From Conus ventricosus (taxonomy: Eukaryota > Mollusca > Gastropoda > Neogastropoda > Conidae): DNA of 64,000 nucleotides. Within the stretch, counting starts at the first letter, position 1. Each line of letters begins with the position of its first letter. Positions 12,803 through 21,313 of this stretch are shown piece after piece. The position numbers and the translations under genes are program-made. The notes under the pieces are model-generated. The model was not told where the DNA came from and made no database searches. It saw only the letters and a list, made by a program, of their open reading frames with translations. The DNA is taken from positions 97,831,543 through 97,895,542 of the forward strand of contig CM031602.1 in assembly GCA_018398815.1 (NCBI GenBank), given 5' to 3'.

Positions 12803-15800
12803 AGTCCCACCTATCCATACAGTCATTATTTGCCATAATTATGTGGTTTCAGTAGAAAATAGGGCAAAGAAGAGAAAGACAGAAAATGAATAGTCAAGGA
12901 ATGAAGAATCATGTAGTAAAAACAAAACAAAAAACAACAAAGAAAAATAGAGCTACTTGCCTGAAACCAGTTTCTGGTCATGAAGGAACTGAAGACTGGA
13001 ACTTTGTACACTGAAAATTGGCACATTTGACTTGCAGACCAGAATTCCCAGCCCAAAACACAGCAAGGTTAAAGGGGCTGTGCACTCTTTCTCGCCATTC
13101 TTTGATCAGCTGTTGCTGACCACGCCCCATGCCACCCCCCGGCCGCTTCCACGGCCCCTCACCGTCGTTCTGACCCCGTACCACGTCCAACCACCGTTTG
13201 TCAAGAAAGGAGGGGTGCATTCGTCAAGAAAGGGGGGTGCAGTGCTCGTTCACGGCATGCGTCTGGAAATTTTTCCGCTTCGTCACCCACCTAGGGCTCT
13301 TTCTTTACTGCTGTGGTGTGTAGAGAACAATGAAGCCACGTCATCACCAGCATGTATCTCCGATAAAAGTGGATGGGCTGATTCCCATCCATCTCCTCCT
13401 CATCGCTAGTATCAGATCCGATCCTCAAAGGTCTTCTTCATCACTATTTTGATACTTTAGAAACGTTCATCTAAAATATAAAAGGGCAGTTGACGCTTGA
13501 AAACGGACACTCGACAAAGTGCTAGGTTGAGCTGCCATCTTGAATATGCTTATCAGCTGTGACCTCTCAACTCGAAATTTGCATAACATATGGTCAGCTG
13601 GCTGCTCATGAGAAGGGAAAGGGGCTTTTCCTTGACACCAGTATAAGAGGTGAGAACTTTTTAGGGGGTCGTCTCCAAGTAGATTTTTTGCTTTCTGTTA
13701 GGAAGTTACGACAGACACTCTCGTTCGGGGCGTAGCGATTTTGGGTTTTCTGCGGCTTTCTGAACGAGCGTTACTCGTTCCAGGCAGGGAATGGGTTAAG
13801 ACAGGAGGAAACCCCTGTGTCAAACTGTTGGATGGATGTGTCAGTTAAGGAAAGGAGGAAACCCCTGTGTCAAACTGTGGGATGGATGTGTCAGTTAAGG
13901 ACAGGAGGAAACCCCTGTGTAAAACTGGGGGATGGATGTGTCCAGTTAAGGGAAAAGGAGAAACCCCGTGTCAAACTGTGGGATGGAGTGTCAGTTAAGG
14001 ACAGGAGGAAACCCCTGTGTCAAACTGGGGGATGGATGTGTCATTTAAGGACAGGAAAAACCCCTGTGTCAAACTGTTGGATGGATGTGTCAGTTAAGGA
14101 CAGGAGAAACTCCTGTGACAAACAAACTGTGGATGGATGTGTCAGTTAAGGACAGGGGGAAACTCCTGTGAAAAACAAACTGTGGGATGGATGTTTCAGT
14201 TAAGGACGGGAGGAAACCCCTGGTCAAACTGTGGGAGGGAAAGGGGTCAGTTAAGGACAGGAGGAAACTCCTGTGTAAAAACAAACTGGGGGATGGATTT
14301 TCCCAGTTAAGGACAGGGGGAAAACCCCCTGTGTCAAACTGTGGGATGGATGTGTCAGTTAAGGACAGGAAAGGAAACCCCTGTGCCCAAACTGGGGATT
14401 GATGTGTCATTTTAAGGACAGGAGAAACCCCTGTGTCAAACAAACTGTGGGATGGATGTGTCATTAAGGACAGGGGGAAACTCCTGTGCCAAACTGTGGG
14501 GTGGATGTGTCATTAAGGACAGGAGGAAGCCCCTGGTGTCAAACTGTGGGATGGATGGGTCAGTTTTAGGACAGGAGAAAACTCCTGTTTCAAACAATTG
14601 TGGGATGGATGTGTCAGTTAAGGGAAACGGGAGGAAACCCCTGTGTCAAACTGTGGGATGGATTGTCAGTTAAGGACAGGATGAAACTCCTGTGTCAAAC
14701 AAACTGTGGATGGATGTATCAGTTAAGGACAGGAGGAAACCCCTGTTTAAAAAACAAACCGTGGGGATGGATGTGTCAGTTAACTCTTTCATTCCTACTT
14801 TTAATGAACCATTATTTGCTCTTGTTCCTAGTTTCTTATAATACGAGCATTCCCTTCATTCTGGATTTAGAGAAAAGAAAAAGAAGTTTTAATTGAGAAA
14901 CTCCCACCTGTGCAGTACAAACAGGCCAGAATAGAGCGGCGACCATTTTCCCACTCGTAGGGCCGTCTGGCACCATTCCATTCTAAACGCCGCTGAGCAA
15001 CCCGGTCATAAAGGGTACCAATAAACGCGACTCGCGCGAATTTAAAAGCGTTTACCACGAGAACCGATTTTCCGGGCTCGGGAAAAGGAAAGGAGGGATT
15101 TTGGCTGCCCGGTTTTCGGGCTGCAGGAAAGGGAAGGGAAAGGGGGGGATTCTGCAAACCGGAAAATCCGGTTGTAGGATGGGAAAAAGTTAAGGACAAG
15201 AAACTCCTGTGTCAAACAAACCGGGATGGATGTGTCAGTTAAGGACAGGAGGAAACCCCTGGGGTCAAACAAACCGTGGGATGGATGTGTCAGTTAGGCA
15301 GGAGGAAACTCCTGTGTCAAACAAATCGTGGGATGGATTGTCAGTTAAGGACAAGAAAGGAAACCCCTGATGTGTAAAACAAACTGTGGGATGGATGTTC
15401 ATTAAGGACAAGAGGAAAACCCTGTGTAAAAAAAACGTGGGATGGATGTGTCAGTTAAGGACAAGGGGAAACCCCTGTGTCAAAAAAACGTGGGATGGGT
15501 GTGTCAGTTAAAGGGCAAGAGAAACCCGTGTCAAACAAAGTGGGATGGATGTGTCAGTTAAGGACAAGGGAAACCCCCGTGTAAAAAAAACTGTGGATGG
15601 ATGGTCAGTTAAGGACAGAGGAAACCCCTGTGTCAAACAAACTGTGGGGTGGATGTGTCAGTTAAGGACAGGAGGAAACCCCTGTGTCAAACATAAATGT
15701 GGGATGGATGTGTCAGTTAAGGACAGGGGGAACTCCTGTTCAAACAAACCGTGGGATGGATGTGTCAGTTAAGGACAGGAGGAAACTCCTTGTCAATCAA

Positions 15801-17435
15801 CCTGGATGGATGTTGTCAGTTAAGGGCAGGAGGAAACTCCTGTGTCAAAACCGGGATGGATGTGTCAGTTAAGGACAGGAGGAAACTCCTGTGTCCAAAC
15901 AATGTGGGATGGATGTGTCAGTTAAGGGCAGGAGGAAACCCTTTCAAACTGTGGGATGGATGTGCAGTTTTAAAGGGCAGGAGGAAACCCCTTGTCAAAA
16001 AACCGTGGTTGATGTGTCAGTTTAAGGACAGGGGGAAACTCCTGTGTCAAACAAACTGTGGGGTGGATGTGTCAGTTAAGGAAGGAGGAAACTCCTGTGC
16101 AACAAACTGTGGGATGATGTGTCAGTTAAGGACAGGAGGAAACCCCTGTGTCAAACTGTGGGATGGATGTGTCAGTAAGGACAGGAGGAAACCCCTGTGT
16201 CAACTGTGGATGGATGTTCAGTTAAGGACAGGAGGAAAACCCCTGTGTCAAACGTGGGATGGAAAGTGGGCATTAAGGACGGAGGAAACCCCCCGTGTCA
16301 AACTGTGGGGTGGATGTGTCAGTTAGGGACAGGGGGAAACCCCTGTGTCAAAAACCGTGGAATGGATGTGTCAAATAAGGACAGAGGAAACCCTGTGTCA
16401 AAAAACCGTGGGATGGATGTGTCAGTTAAGGGACAGGAGGGAAAACCCCTGTGTACAAAAAACCGTGGGATGGATGTGTCGTTTTAAAGGGCAGGAGGAA
16501 ACCCCCTGTGTCAAACAAACCGTGGGATGGATGTGTCAGTTAAGACAGAGGAAACCCCTGTGTCAAACAAACCGTGGGATGGATGGTCAGTTAAGGGCAG
16601 GAGGAAACCCCTGTGTCAACAAACCGTGGGATGGATGTTTTCAGTTAAGACAGAGGAACCCCTGTGTCAAACAAACCGTGGGATGGATGTGTCAGTTAAG
16701 GGCAGGAGGAAACCCCTGTGTCAAACAAACTGTGGGATGGATGTGTCAGTTAAGGACAGGAGGAAACTCCTGTGTCAAACAAACCGTGGGATGGATGTGT
16801 CAGTTAAGGACAGGAGGAAACTCCTGTGTCAAACAAACTGTAGGATGGATGTGTCAGTTAAGAACAAGAGGAAACTCCTGTGTCAAACAAACTGTGCGAT
16901 GGATGTGTCAGTTAAGGACAGGAGGAAACCCCTGTGTCAAACTGTGGGATGGATGTGTCAGTTAAGGACAGGAGGAAACCCCTGTGTCAAACAAACTGTG
17001 GGATGGATGTGTCAGTTAAGGACAGGAGGAAACCCCTGTGTCAAACAAACCGTGGGATGGATGTGTCAGTTAAGGACAGGAGGAAACTCCTGTGTCAAAC
17101 AAACCGTGGGATGGATGTGTCAGTTAAGGACAGGAGAAAACTCCTGTGTCAAACAAACCGTGGGATGGATGTGTCAGCTAAGGACAGGAGAAAACTCCTG
17201 TGTCAAACAAACTGTGGGATGGATGTTTCAGAGTGCTGGCAGAGATTTTCCCTGCTGCCAAGGAAGTGGAGCAGTGTGTGTCAGCAACCGCAACCACTGG
17301 GAGCGGAAGGCGGAGTTCATCAACAGCCTCAAGAGCACCTCCCAGGGCATGAGTGTGCAGGAGATCATCGCTTTGGGGGAGGATGAAGAGGAGCACATTG
17401 AGAAGGCAGACCCAGAGCAGCACAATGGACGGTGA
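1..17435 (+). CDS. PDE2A: PDE2-type 3',5'-cyclic nucleotide phosphodiesterase gene, 3' half (overview)
   Basis: Seven coding segments joined by GT-AG introns encode the catalytic domain of a class I phosphodiesterase that hydrolyses cAMP and cGMP to 5'-monophosphates. Seen in order: [13 protein letters not shown] (second metal-binding HD motif), a helix ending [37 protein letters not shown] (its Asp is the fourth metal ligand in this family), LQISF (invariant Gln and stacking Phe of the nucleotide pocket) and an acidic tail. The DLSDQTK stretch is typical of PDE2 rather than PDE5, PDE10 or PDE11. The N-terminal GAF domains and the first metal-binding histidine lie upstream of the window. All seven segments have consistent phases. 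The last exon carries a frame break. Family assignment is strong; orthology to one vertebrate gene is inferred. Confidence 0.9.
3..65 (+). CDS. PDE2A: PDE2 exon end with the HD metal-binding motif (partial, first visible copy)
   Basis: The frame starting at position 3 reads [21 protein letters not shown] and is followed at 66 by a perfect GTAAGT donor in phase 0. The His-Asp pair of HDIDHRG binds the catalytic metals in class I phosphodiesterases. The exon start is not visible because the window begins inside it. The same segment recurs in each unit of the 105-bp array, so which copy is spliced in the living gene cannot be told from the sequence. Joining any copy to the next exon at 2831 keeps the family alignment without a gap. 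Confidence 0.75.
1281..1682. other. Intron, unique sequence
   Basis: Single-copy intron sequence between the 105-bp array and the next minisatellite. No coding, RNA or transposon signal was recognised. Confidence 0.5.
1683..2023 (+). repeat. 68-bp minisatellite, 5 copies, in an intron
   Basis: Copies begin with GTTCAACAAC at 1683, 1751, 1819, 1887 and 1955, exactly 68 bp apart, and diverge by a few substitutions each. It lies in the intron before the exon at 2831. Confidence 0.9.
2024..2830. other. Intron with a small AGCATTAGCAAAAGAAA repeat
   Basis: Ordinary intron sequence. Between about 2670 and 2730 a 17-20-bp motif built on GCATTAGCAAAAGAAA is repeated about three to four times. The intron ends with the acceptor TTGGTTTCAG at 2821-2830. 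Confidence 0.6.
2831..2878 (+). CDS. PDE2A: PDE2 exon, 16 codons ([16 protein letters not shown])
   Basis: The acceptor TTTCAG precedes 2831 and the donor GTGAGC follows 2878. The 48-bp exon is phase 0 at both ends and reads [16 protein letters not shown], the helix that follows the HD motif in PDE2 enzymes. It joins without a gap to the SFQIKS end of the previous exon. It is short but matches the family residue for residue over most of its length. Confidence 0.9.
2879..3790. other. Intron
   Basis: Contains a short GT/GCGT-rich tract near 2940-2990 and a poly-C tract near 3450-3470. It ends with acceptor TGTGTTTCAG at 3781-3790. Nothing else was recognised. Confidence 0.6.
3791..3865 (+). 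CDS. PDE2A: PDE2 exon, 25 codons (RHHLAQ...ENLTSR)
   Basis: The 75-bp exon is phase 0 at both ends. It is flanked by acceptor TGTTTCAG and donor GTAAAG, and carries [20 protein letters not shown]. The HH pair and following helix are conserved in class I phosphodiesterases. Its start directly continues the VME of the preceding exon, and its end continues into EYQQVLDL of the next. Confidence 0.92.
4029..4356 (+). repeat. 37-41-bp minisatellite, about 9 copies, in an intron
   Basis: The core CTGTCAAGGCACRCTGACC followed by CACAAGGACGTTGGAGTCG repeats from 4029 on. Units differ by a C in GACC/GACCC and by GGAGTCG versus CTAGTTG, so a two-unit higher-order pattern is visible. Confidence 0.9.
4440..5090 (+). 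repeat. 60-bp minisatellite, about 11 copies, in an intron
   Basis: Nine near-identical 60-bp units, built on GGTGGACAGACACCATGGCT and GAGTGGACAGGGAAGAGGAG, run from 4441 to 4980. Two shortened 56-bp and 54-bp units follow. The 60-bp units are nearly identical, suggesting recent spread. Because 60 is a multiple of three, several frames stay open on both strands; none is supported as a gene. Confidence 0.95.
5091..5623. other. Intron, unique sequence
   Basis: No gene, RNA or transposon signal was recognised between two minisatellites of the same intron. Confidence 0.5.
5624..6927 (+). repeat. 33-bp minisatellite, about 39 copies, in an intron
   Basis: The unit consists of TGTGTGTTTCCTGTATTG followed by AAGAAGAGCACATAG. 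Units alternate in blocks between GTGTGTTTCC and GTGTGGTTCC, and three units near 6750-6830 share GTGCGTG. A two-base insertion near 6459 and another near 5788 break the frame. The 11-codon unit leaves long open frames on both strands, which are repeat artefacts. The array stops about 100 bp before the next exon. Confidence 0.95.
7025..7124 (+). CDS. PDE2A: PDE2 exon ([21 protein letters not shown]...)
   Basis: Acceptor GTCTTTCCAG ends at 7024 and donor GTGAGT starts at 7125. The exon enters in phase 0 and leaves after the first base of a codon. It encodes [20 protein letters not shown] and then [13 protein letters not shown]. The [10 protein letters not shown] helix is a hallmark of the phosphodiesterase catalytic fold and the DVAHHLR part is PDE2-like. 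The reading frame continues correctly into the exon at 8457. Confidence 0.95.
7125..8456. other. Intron with two short direct duplications and a CT/CTGT microsatellite
   Basis: A roughly 69-bp segment ending in TTACAGCCAGTTTCTGTG is duplicated near 7380-7515. A roughly 100-bp segment beginning GGAAAGGCAAGGAAGAGATC is duplicated near 7523-7695. A mixed CT and CTGT microsatellite runs from about 7796 to 7930. The intron ends with acceptor GCTGTTCAG at 8456. Confidence 0.8.
8457..8569 (+). CDS. PDE2A: PDE2 exon with the catalytic Asp ([13 protein letters not shown])
   Basis: The first two bases complete the codon begun in the previous exon. It then reads [20 protein letters not shown] and [17 protein letters not shown], and leaves in phase 0 before a GTCAGT donor. 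The Asp of AADLS corresponds to the conserved fourth metal ligand of class I phosphodiesterases. DLSDQTK is the stretch that best separates PDE2 from related families. The donor has C at position 3, which is less usual but acceptable. Confidence 0.95.
8570..9680. other. Intron
   Basis: Single-copy sequence apart from the 108-bp palindrome listed separately. It ends with acceptor CAAATGCAG at 9680. Confidence 0.6.
8931..9038. repeat. 108-bp near-perfect palindrome with no loop, in an intron
   Basis: The two 54-bp arms pair around a CCATGG centre at 8984/8985. CATCTCATTTTTCAAAG at the left is matched by CTTTGAAAAATGAGATG at the right, and the inner 28 bp are a perfect palindrome. The only mismatched block is CGCG opposite CCCC. 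It is flanked by GAAGAT on both sides (8918 region and 9038 region). Without a loop it is unlike a normal microRNA precursor. It could be a foldback element, a palindromic duplication, or a chimeric-read artefact. Confidence 0.9.
9681..9826 (+). CDS. PDE2A: PDE2 exon with the nucleotide-pocket Gln (LQISF)
   Basis: It starts in phase 0 after GCAG and ends two bases into a codon before GTGAGA. It reads [20 protein letters not shown], then [20 protein letters not shown] and [18 protein letters not shown] and the Gln-Ile-Ser-Phe of LQISF are conserved. The Gln contacts the purine base and the Phe stacks on it in characterised family members. A small ORF that overlaps this exon in another frame is a shadow. 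Confidence 0.95.
9827..10280. other. Intron with a GATAA repeat
   Basis: A short (AGATA)n tract at about 10159-10180 is followed by unique sequence; no gene is seen. The 50-54-bp minisatellite begins at the end of this stretch. Confidence 0.6.
10890..12204 (+). repeat. Diverged tandem duplication (about 740 bp) inside piggyBac-like element 1
   Basis: The stretch 11158-11462, which includes AATCCCAAGGAATGTTGTTC and GATAATCTGCTCATAATTGG, recurs at about 11896-12204 with few changes. The segment before it (from TTTTTGGGGTAGGTTCA near 10890) matches the one near 11630 more weakly. The two copies are therefore offset by about 738-740 bp. Confidence 0.85.
12204..12798 (+). repeat. CA microsatellites
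   Basis: Interrupted CA runs occur at 12204-12252, 12279-12345, 12367-12430 and 12471-12528, with another block at 12692-12798. They lie inside piggyBac-like element 1. ORFs here are repeat artefacts. Confidence 0.98.
14784..15189. mobile_element. Short TTAA-flanked element 2 (406 bp, MITE-like)
   Basis: TTAA stands at 14780-14783 and 15190-15193 in the same minisatellite. The left end CTCTTTCATTCCTAC and the right end GTAGGATGGGAAAAAG are imperfect inverted copies. The left end also resembles that of element 1 (TTAACYCYTTCAYTSC). It has no coding capacity. It interrupts a repeat unit at the same TTAA used by element 1, in a different unit. Confidence 0.7.
17232..17435 (+). CDS. PDE2A: PDE2 terminal coding exon, with a frame break
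   Basis: The acceptor GGATGTTTCAG at 17221-17231 is the end of the last minisatellite unit. The exon completes the split Arg codon and reads [17 protein letters not shown], which fits the family. Then at GAGCAGTGTGTGTCAGC (about 17271-17285) the frame must shift to continue as [20 protein letters not shown] and an acidic tail ending DPEQHNGR with TGA at 17433-17435. Removing one TG from the GTGTGTG run would restore the frame. The break is therefore either a dinucleotide slippage error or allele, or a real lesion. Confidence 0.85.
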   Translation, partial: SAGRDFPCCQGSGAVCVSNRNHWERKAEFINSLKSTSQGMSVQEIIALGEDEEEHIEKADPEQHNGR

Positions 17436-19149
17436 AGCTGAGAGGTCTTGGTTTTCCTGGTGACTTTTTCATCCATAGTTGATTGTATCGGTGAGCATTC
17501 CCTCATGCTGCTGTGGCGAAGAGGATATGCATGTGAGACAGCAGGACTCGAGTGTCATAAGAGGGTTCAGGCCTTCAGTCTTGATCTTCGATGTGATGGA
17601 ACTGTTGGACGTGACAATGCTGGTGTCCAGGACAGGTGATGGTGAAGCAAAGCTGTGAACACTGTGTTGTCTGCAGGATTTAGACAGCAGGCATTTACCG
17701 AGGAAATATGCAGCGGTGTGTGTGTCTGTGTATGTGTGTGTGAATGTGTGTGAGAGAGAGAGAGACTGACAGAGACACATACTTTTATTGCTTTTTTTTT
17801 TATTAATTGCTCTAAGATTGAAACGTTAATTTTCTTGATGTCCTCATAATTACATTTTTACAATGAAACTATTCATGATTTTTCAGCCATCTCTCTTAGA
17901 GTATCTGCCTTTTTAGTGTAGCTAAATGTGATGTTGCTACTTTCATGGTTTTTACTGTGTTAAATAGAATAACATAGTTTGTTCTGAGGCACCCAAGATT
18001 GGGCCAAGATCTGTCCCATGCTGTGTGAAGATGTAGCAGAGTCAGTCACACCACAGGCTGTAATCACCTAGCTCGGCTCACTGTGTGTTAGAGGGGACAG
18101 TATAATCTTGTGACAGTCTTCAGAGAGATTTGTGGTGTGACTTGACTGGGGACATGTGTGTCTGCTCTCATGACCCACGGTCTGCCTGGCATTAGTTTCA
18201 TGCCCCAGTGTCCAACACCCCAACCCCTGTATCCTTCCCTTCTTCACCCCCTTCCTCATTTCCCACCGTGCATGCACATCCACATTCAGGAATTAGTCCT
18301 GTGACAGTCAACCACCAACAATCAGTGGGAACTTGCTGTGTTGACATCAACACTGCACATGCTGATACAACATTCACAATACACCGCTTGCCAACACCCT
18401 GCACTAATGCTACGCTCTGTCACACACAACCTTGCCCCTCCCCACCCCACAGTCCCCTCCCCCCCAACTCCCTCAGTGCCAGAGACATTGACATGAACTC
18501 TCTATTGGCCTGGGAGCATGTGTCATGGTGATGAGTGGGACCTGAGCTCACCTGGAGTGCAGGAGACTAAGGGAACAAGCGGCCTGCAGGCTTATTTCAG
18601 TGTTGCTGTGAACCCCCCAGCCACTGTGGGTGATGAATGGCACTGTGTGATGCCAGACCACAAGACAGTGCTGCAAACATCTCTTTGGTTGGGGTTACTA
18701 TCATCAGGGCCTCTCTGCCCCCACCTCCCTTACTCCCCAGGATTCTTTCATTATGCCCTCCGTCAATATACCCCGCTCCATTTGGACTGACCAGTACCCC
18801 CATCTCTAAATAATGATTTAACTGTAACATACCTGGAAGGCTTACATAAGAGAATGCCTTGATATGAGCGTCCCAGTCCTATATCCCATTTCAACTGGGA
18901 GCAGACTTCAACTTAGTGGATAAATATTTGCAGACATAAGCTGATTTACTCATGACCCTCCCTCCTCGACCCTTTTCCTCTTTCCCCATCCCCTTCCATC
19001 ATTTATTTTCTGGTAACACCCCCACCTCTGAAAGTGGGTAACTGGCAAGTCAGTGTTCCCTTCACTTGGATTTTGACCAGCACCCCCATCTGACATCTCT
19101 GGCCTGGCTAGGTTGTCATGGTTGCAGGCCATTCAGCAGACTGGTGTGT
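17436..19149. other. 3' untranslated and downstream flank of the PDE2 gene
   Basis: Starts after the stop codon. A GT/GA-rich tract is at about 17715-17765. No clear AATAAA was found in the first kilobase, so the transcript end is unknown. No further gene was recognised. Confidence 0.5.
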
Positions 19150-19985
19150 GAAGTGCAGAAGCATTGAGACCTGTGATGTGTCCATGGCCTTAAGGAAGTG
19201 AAGCATGGCGTCAGTGTAGGCCTTGAGGCCTGTGATGTGTCCATGGCGCTGTGATGTGTCCATGGCCTTAAGGAAGTGAAGCATGGTGTCAGTGTAGGCA
19301 TTGAGACCTGTGATGTGTCCATGGCCTTAGGGAAGTGAAGGAATGGCATCAGTGTAGGCATTGAGACCTGTGATGTGTCCATGGCCCTGTGATGTGTCCA
19401 TGGCCTTAGGGAAGTGAAGGAATGGCATCAGTGTAGGCATTGAGACCTGTGATGTGTCCATGGCTTTAAGGAAGTGAAGCATGGCGTCAGTGTAGGCCTT
19501 GAGGCCTGTGATGTGTCCATGGCCCTGTGATGTGTCCATGGCCTTAGGGAAGTGAAGCATGGCGTCAGTGTAGGCCTTGAGACCTGTGATGTGTCCATGG
19601 CCCTGTGATGTGTCCATGGCCTTAGGGAAGTGAAGCATGGCGTCAGTGTAGGCATTGAGACCTGTGATGTGTCCATGACCTTAAGGAAGTGAAGCATGGC
19701 GTCAGTGTAGGCCTTGAGACCTGTGATGTGTCCATGGCCCTGTGATGTGTACATGGCCTTAGGGAAGTGAAGCATGGTGTCAGTGTAGGCCTTGAGGCCA
19801 GTGATGTGTCCATGGCCTTAGGGAAGTGAACCATGGCGTCAGTGTAGGCCTTGAGGCCTGTGATGTGTCCATGGCCTTAAGGAAGTGAAGCATGGCGTCA
19901 GTGTAGGCCTTGAGGCCTGTGATGTGTCCATGGCCCTGTGATGTGTCCATGGCCCTGTGATGTGTCCATGGGTTTAGAGAAGTGA
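19150..19985 (+). repeat. About 60-bp minisatellite with a variable extra block
   Basis: The unit is built on CTGTGATGTGTCCATGGCC, TTAGGGAAGTGAAGCATGG and CGTCAGTGTAGGCMTTGAG. Several units carry one or two extra copies of the CTGTGATGTGTCCATGGCC block, so unit length varies between about 60 and 80 bp. About 12 units. The antisense ORFs are artefacts. Confidence 0.9.
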
Positions 19986-20790
19986 GGGGGTATCACCTGA
20001 ATGTATAAACTGTGCTTTTTATGCATTCCCCGTAATGTAGGTAAGTGTAGCATGCCATGGAAACGCAGGTTGTTTCATATTGCATGTAATGAGTTGAATC
20101 CCCTTGTTTTGTTGAAATGGTGATGCAAAAGTAAACAGAAAAATGGAACGCTAGTCTTGACTGGATTTCACTTTGATTTGTTCGTAGGTGTGTGACTGAT
20201 ACAGGTGTGAACTCATGGCATGTATTTCAGAAGATGAAAAGAAACTAATCTTGGTAGCTGCCATTTGTACTAAACAAAGTGACAAGTTGTGTGTGAAAGT
20301 CAGAACAAATTATGTATGTATCCAAGAAATCGAAGAAGGCTAGACTATCACTAGGCTCACCAGACTTATTTTGACCAGCCGCATTCCTAATGACGCAAAC
20401 CTAGGTTGAAAGTAGTTCATTTGAAGTTCAAATTTGAATCGTTGCTAGCACTCACAGCAGAACCAACTGACCGTGACCAGAAATGATCGTGATGGAGACT
20501 GCATGTTGATGTCTGAATGAGCCGGTGTAGGACTGTCAAGCTGAAGTCTGTGTCTGAATTCAGGTCCTCTTCTTCATGAGTATCATAACTGTGTTGTTTG
20601 ACAGACTGCAGTTTTCACAATTCTGTCAGTGCTGTTTATATCAAGTTAATGTTTTATGTCAGATCAGCAATTCTTTAACAACACTGCATCACTGACAGCC
20701 TGTTTATGTCACAGCCATGTCTGTAGCTTTTTGCAGCCAGCCGTAACCAATGCAATTGATATTTTCAAGAAAATTGTGTGTGAGTGAGTG

Positions 20791-20839
<49 letters not shown>

Positions 20840-21250
20840 AAAAAACGCTAGAAAACTGAGGCTTTTTTATCTTCATGCTCAACAGGTCATGACTAGAAAA
20901 TTTTGTGTAGCTCGCACTTGAATGTTTATTCAACTGGGGAATTTTAGAACAGAAAAGAGAGGATCTTTTTTGGTCAGAAATGCAAAATTTGCTTGTGTAC
21001 ACCAAGTTAGCATGTCTAGAGGTTGGTGTTCACTGGACTCCATTGAAAACTGTTCACATCTGTTTCTGGAATTGTCTGTCCCTTACTTTGTTTGACTCTT
21101 AATACTGATGTGTCAGCATCTTTTCACAGTGAGCGTTCCCTCTCCCCCTCTGCCCCCACCCCTCCCCCCAATTTCTATTGCTGTGTCACTCCCATCTGTG
21201 TTGTGCTGCTTTCTTGTCCCCCTCCTCCTCACTTTGTTTCTCTTGTACAT

Positions 21251-21313
<63 letters not shown>

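Larger units (their letters stand above)
10826..13795. mobile_element. Non-autonomous piggyBac-like element 1 (2970 bp, TTAA target site)
   Basis: TTAA stands on both sides (10822-10825 and 13796-13799). Ends are CCCCTTCACTGCC and GGCAGGGAATGGG, inverted copies agreeing at 11 of 13 positions. The minisatellite reads ...GTCAG-TTAA before the element and TTAA-GACAGGAGG after it, so removing the element and one TTAA restores a normal repeat unit. piggyBac elements insert at TTAA and commonly have CCC...GGG ends. No transposase frame is present. The interior holds a roughly 740-bp duplication and CA microsatellites. Confidence 0.8.
10281..17231 (+). repeat. 50-54-bp minisatellite ending at a splice acceptor, split by two insertions
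   Basis: The unit contains TGTGGGATGGATGTGTCAGT, then TAAGGACAGGAGGAAACTCC and TGTGTCAAAC, with an optional AAAC. Array segments are 10281-10825, 13796-14783 and 15190-17231, about 70 units in all. The CAGTTAAG part supplies a TTAA, and both insertions sit in such a site. CAGGAG-GAAA-CTCCTG can fold as a 6-bp stem with a four-base loop; the common variant CCCCTG weakens one pair. Units between 13.9 and 16.5 kb are full of one-base gains and losses, while those from 16.6 to 17.2 kb are clean, which points to uneven assembly quality. Confidence 0.95.

Noticed and set aside
10826..13795. An autonomous piggyBac with transposase
   Set aside because: No frame resembling a piggyBac transposase is present on either strand; only the ends and TTAA flanks support the call.
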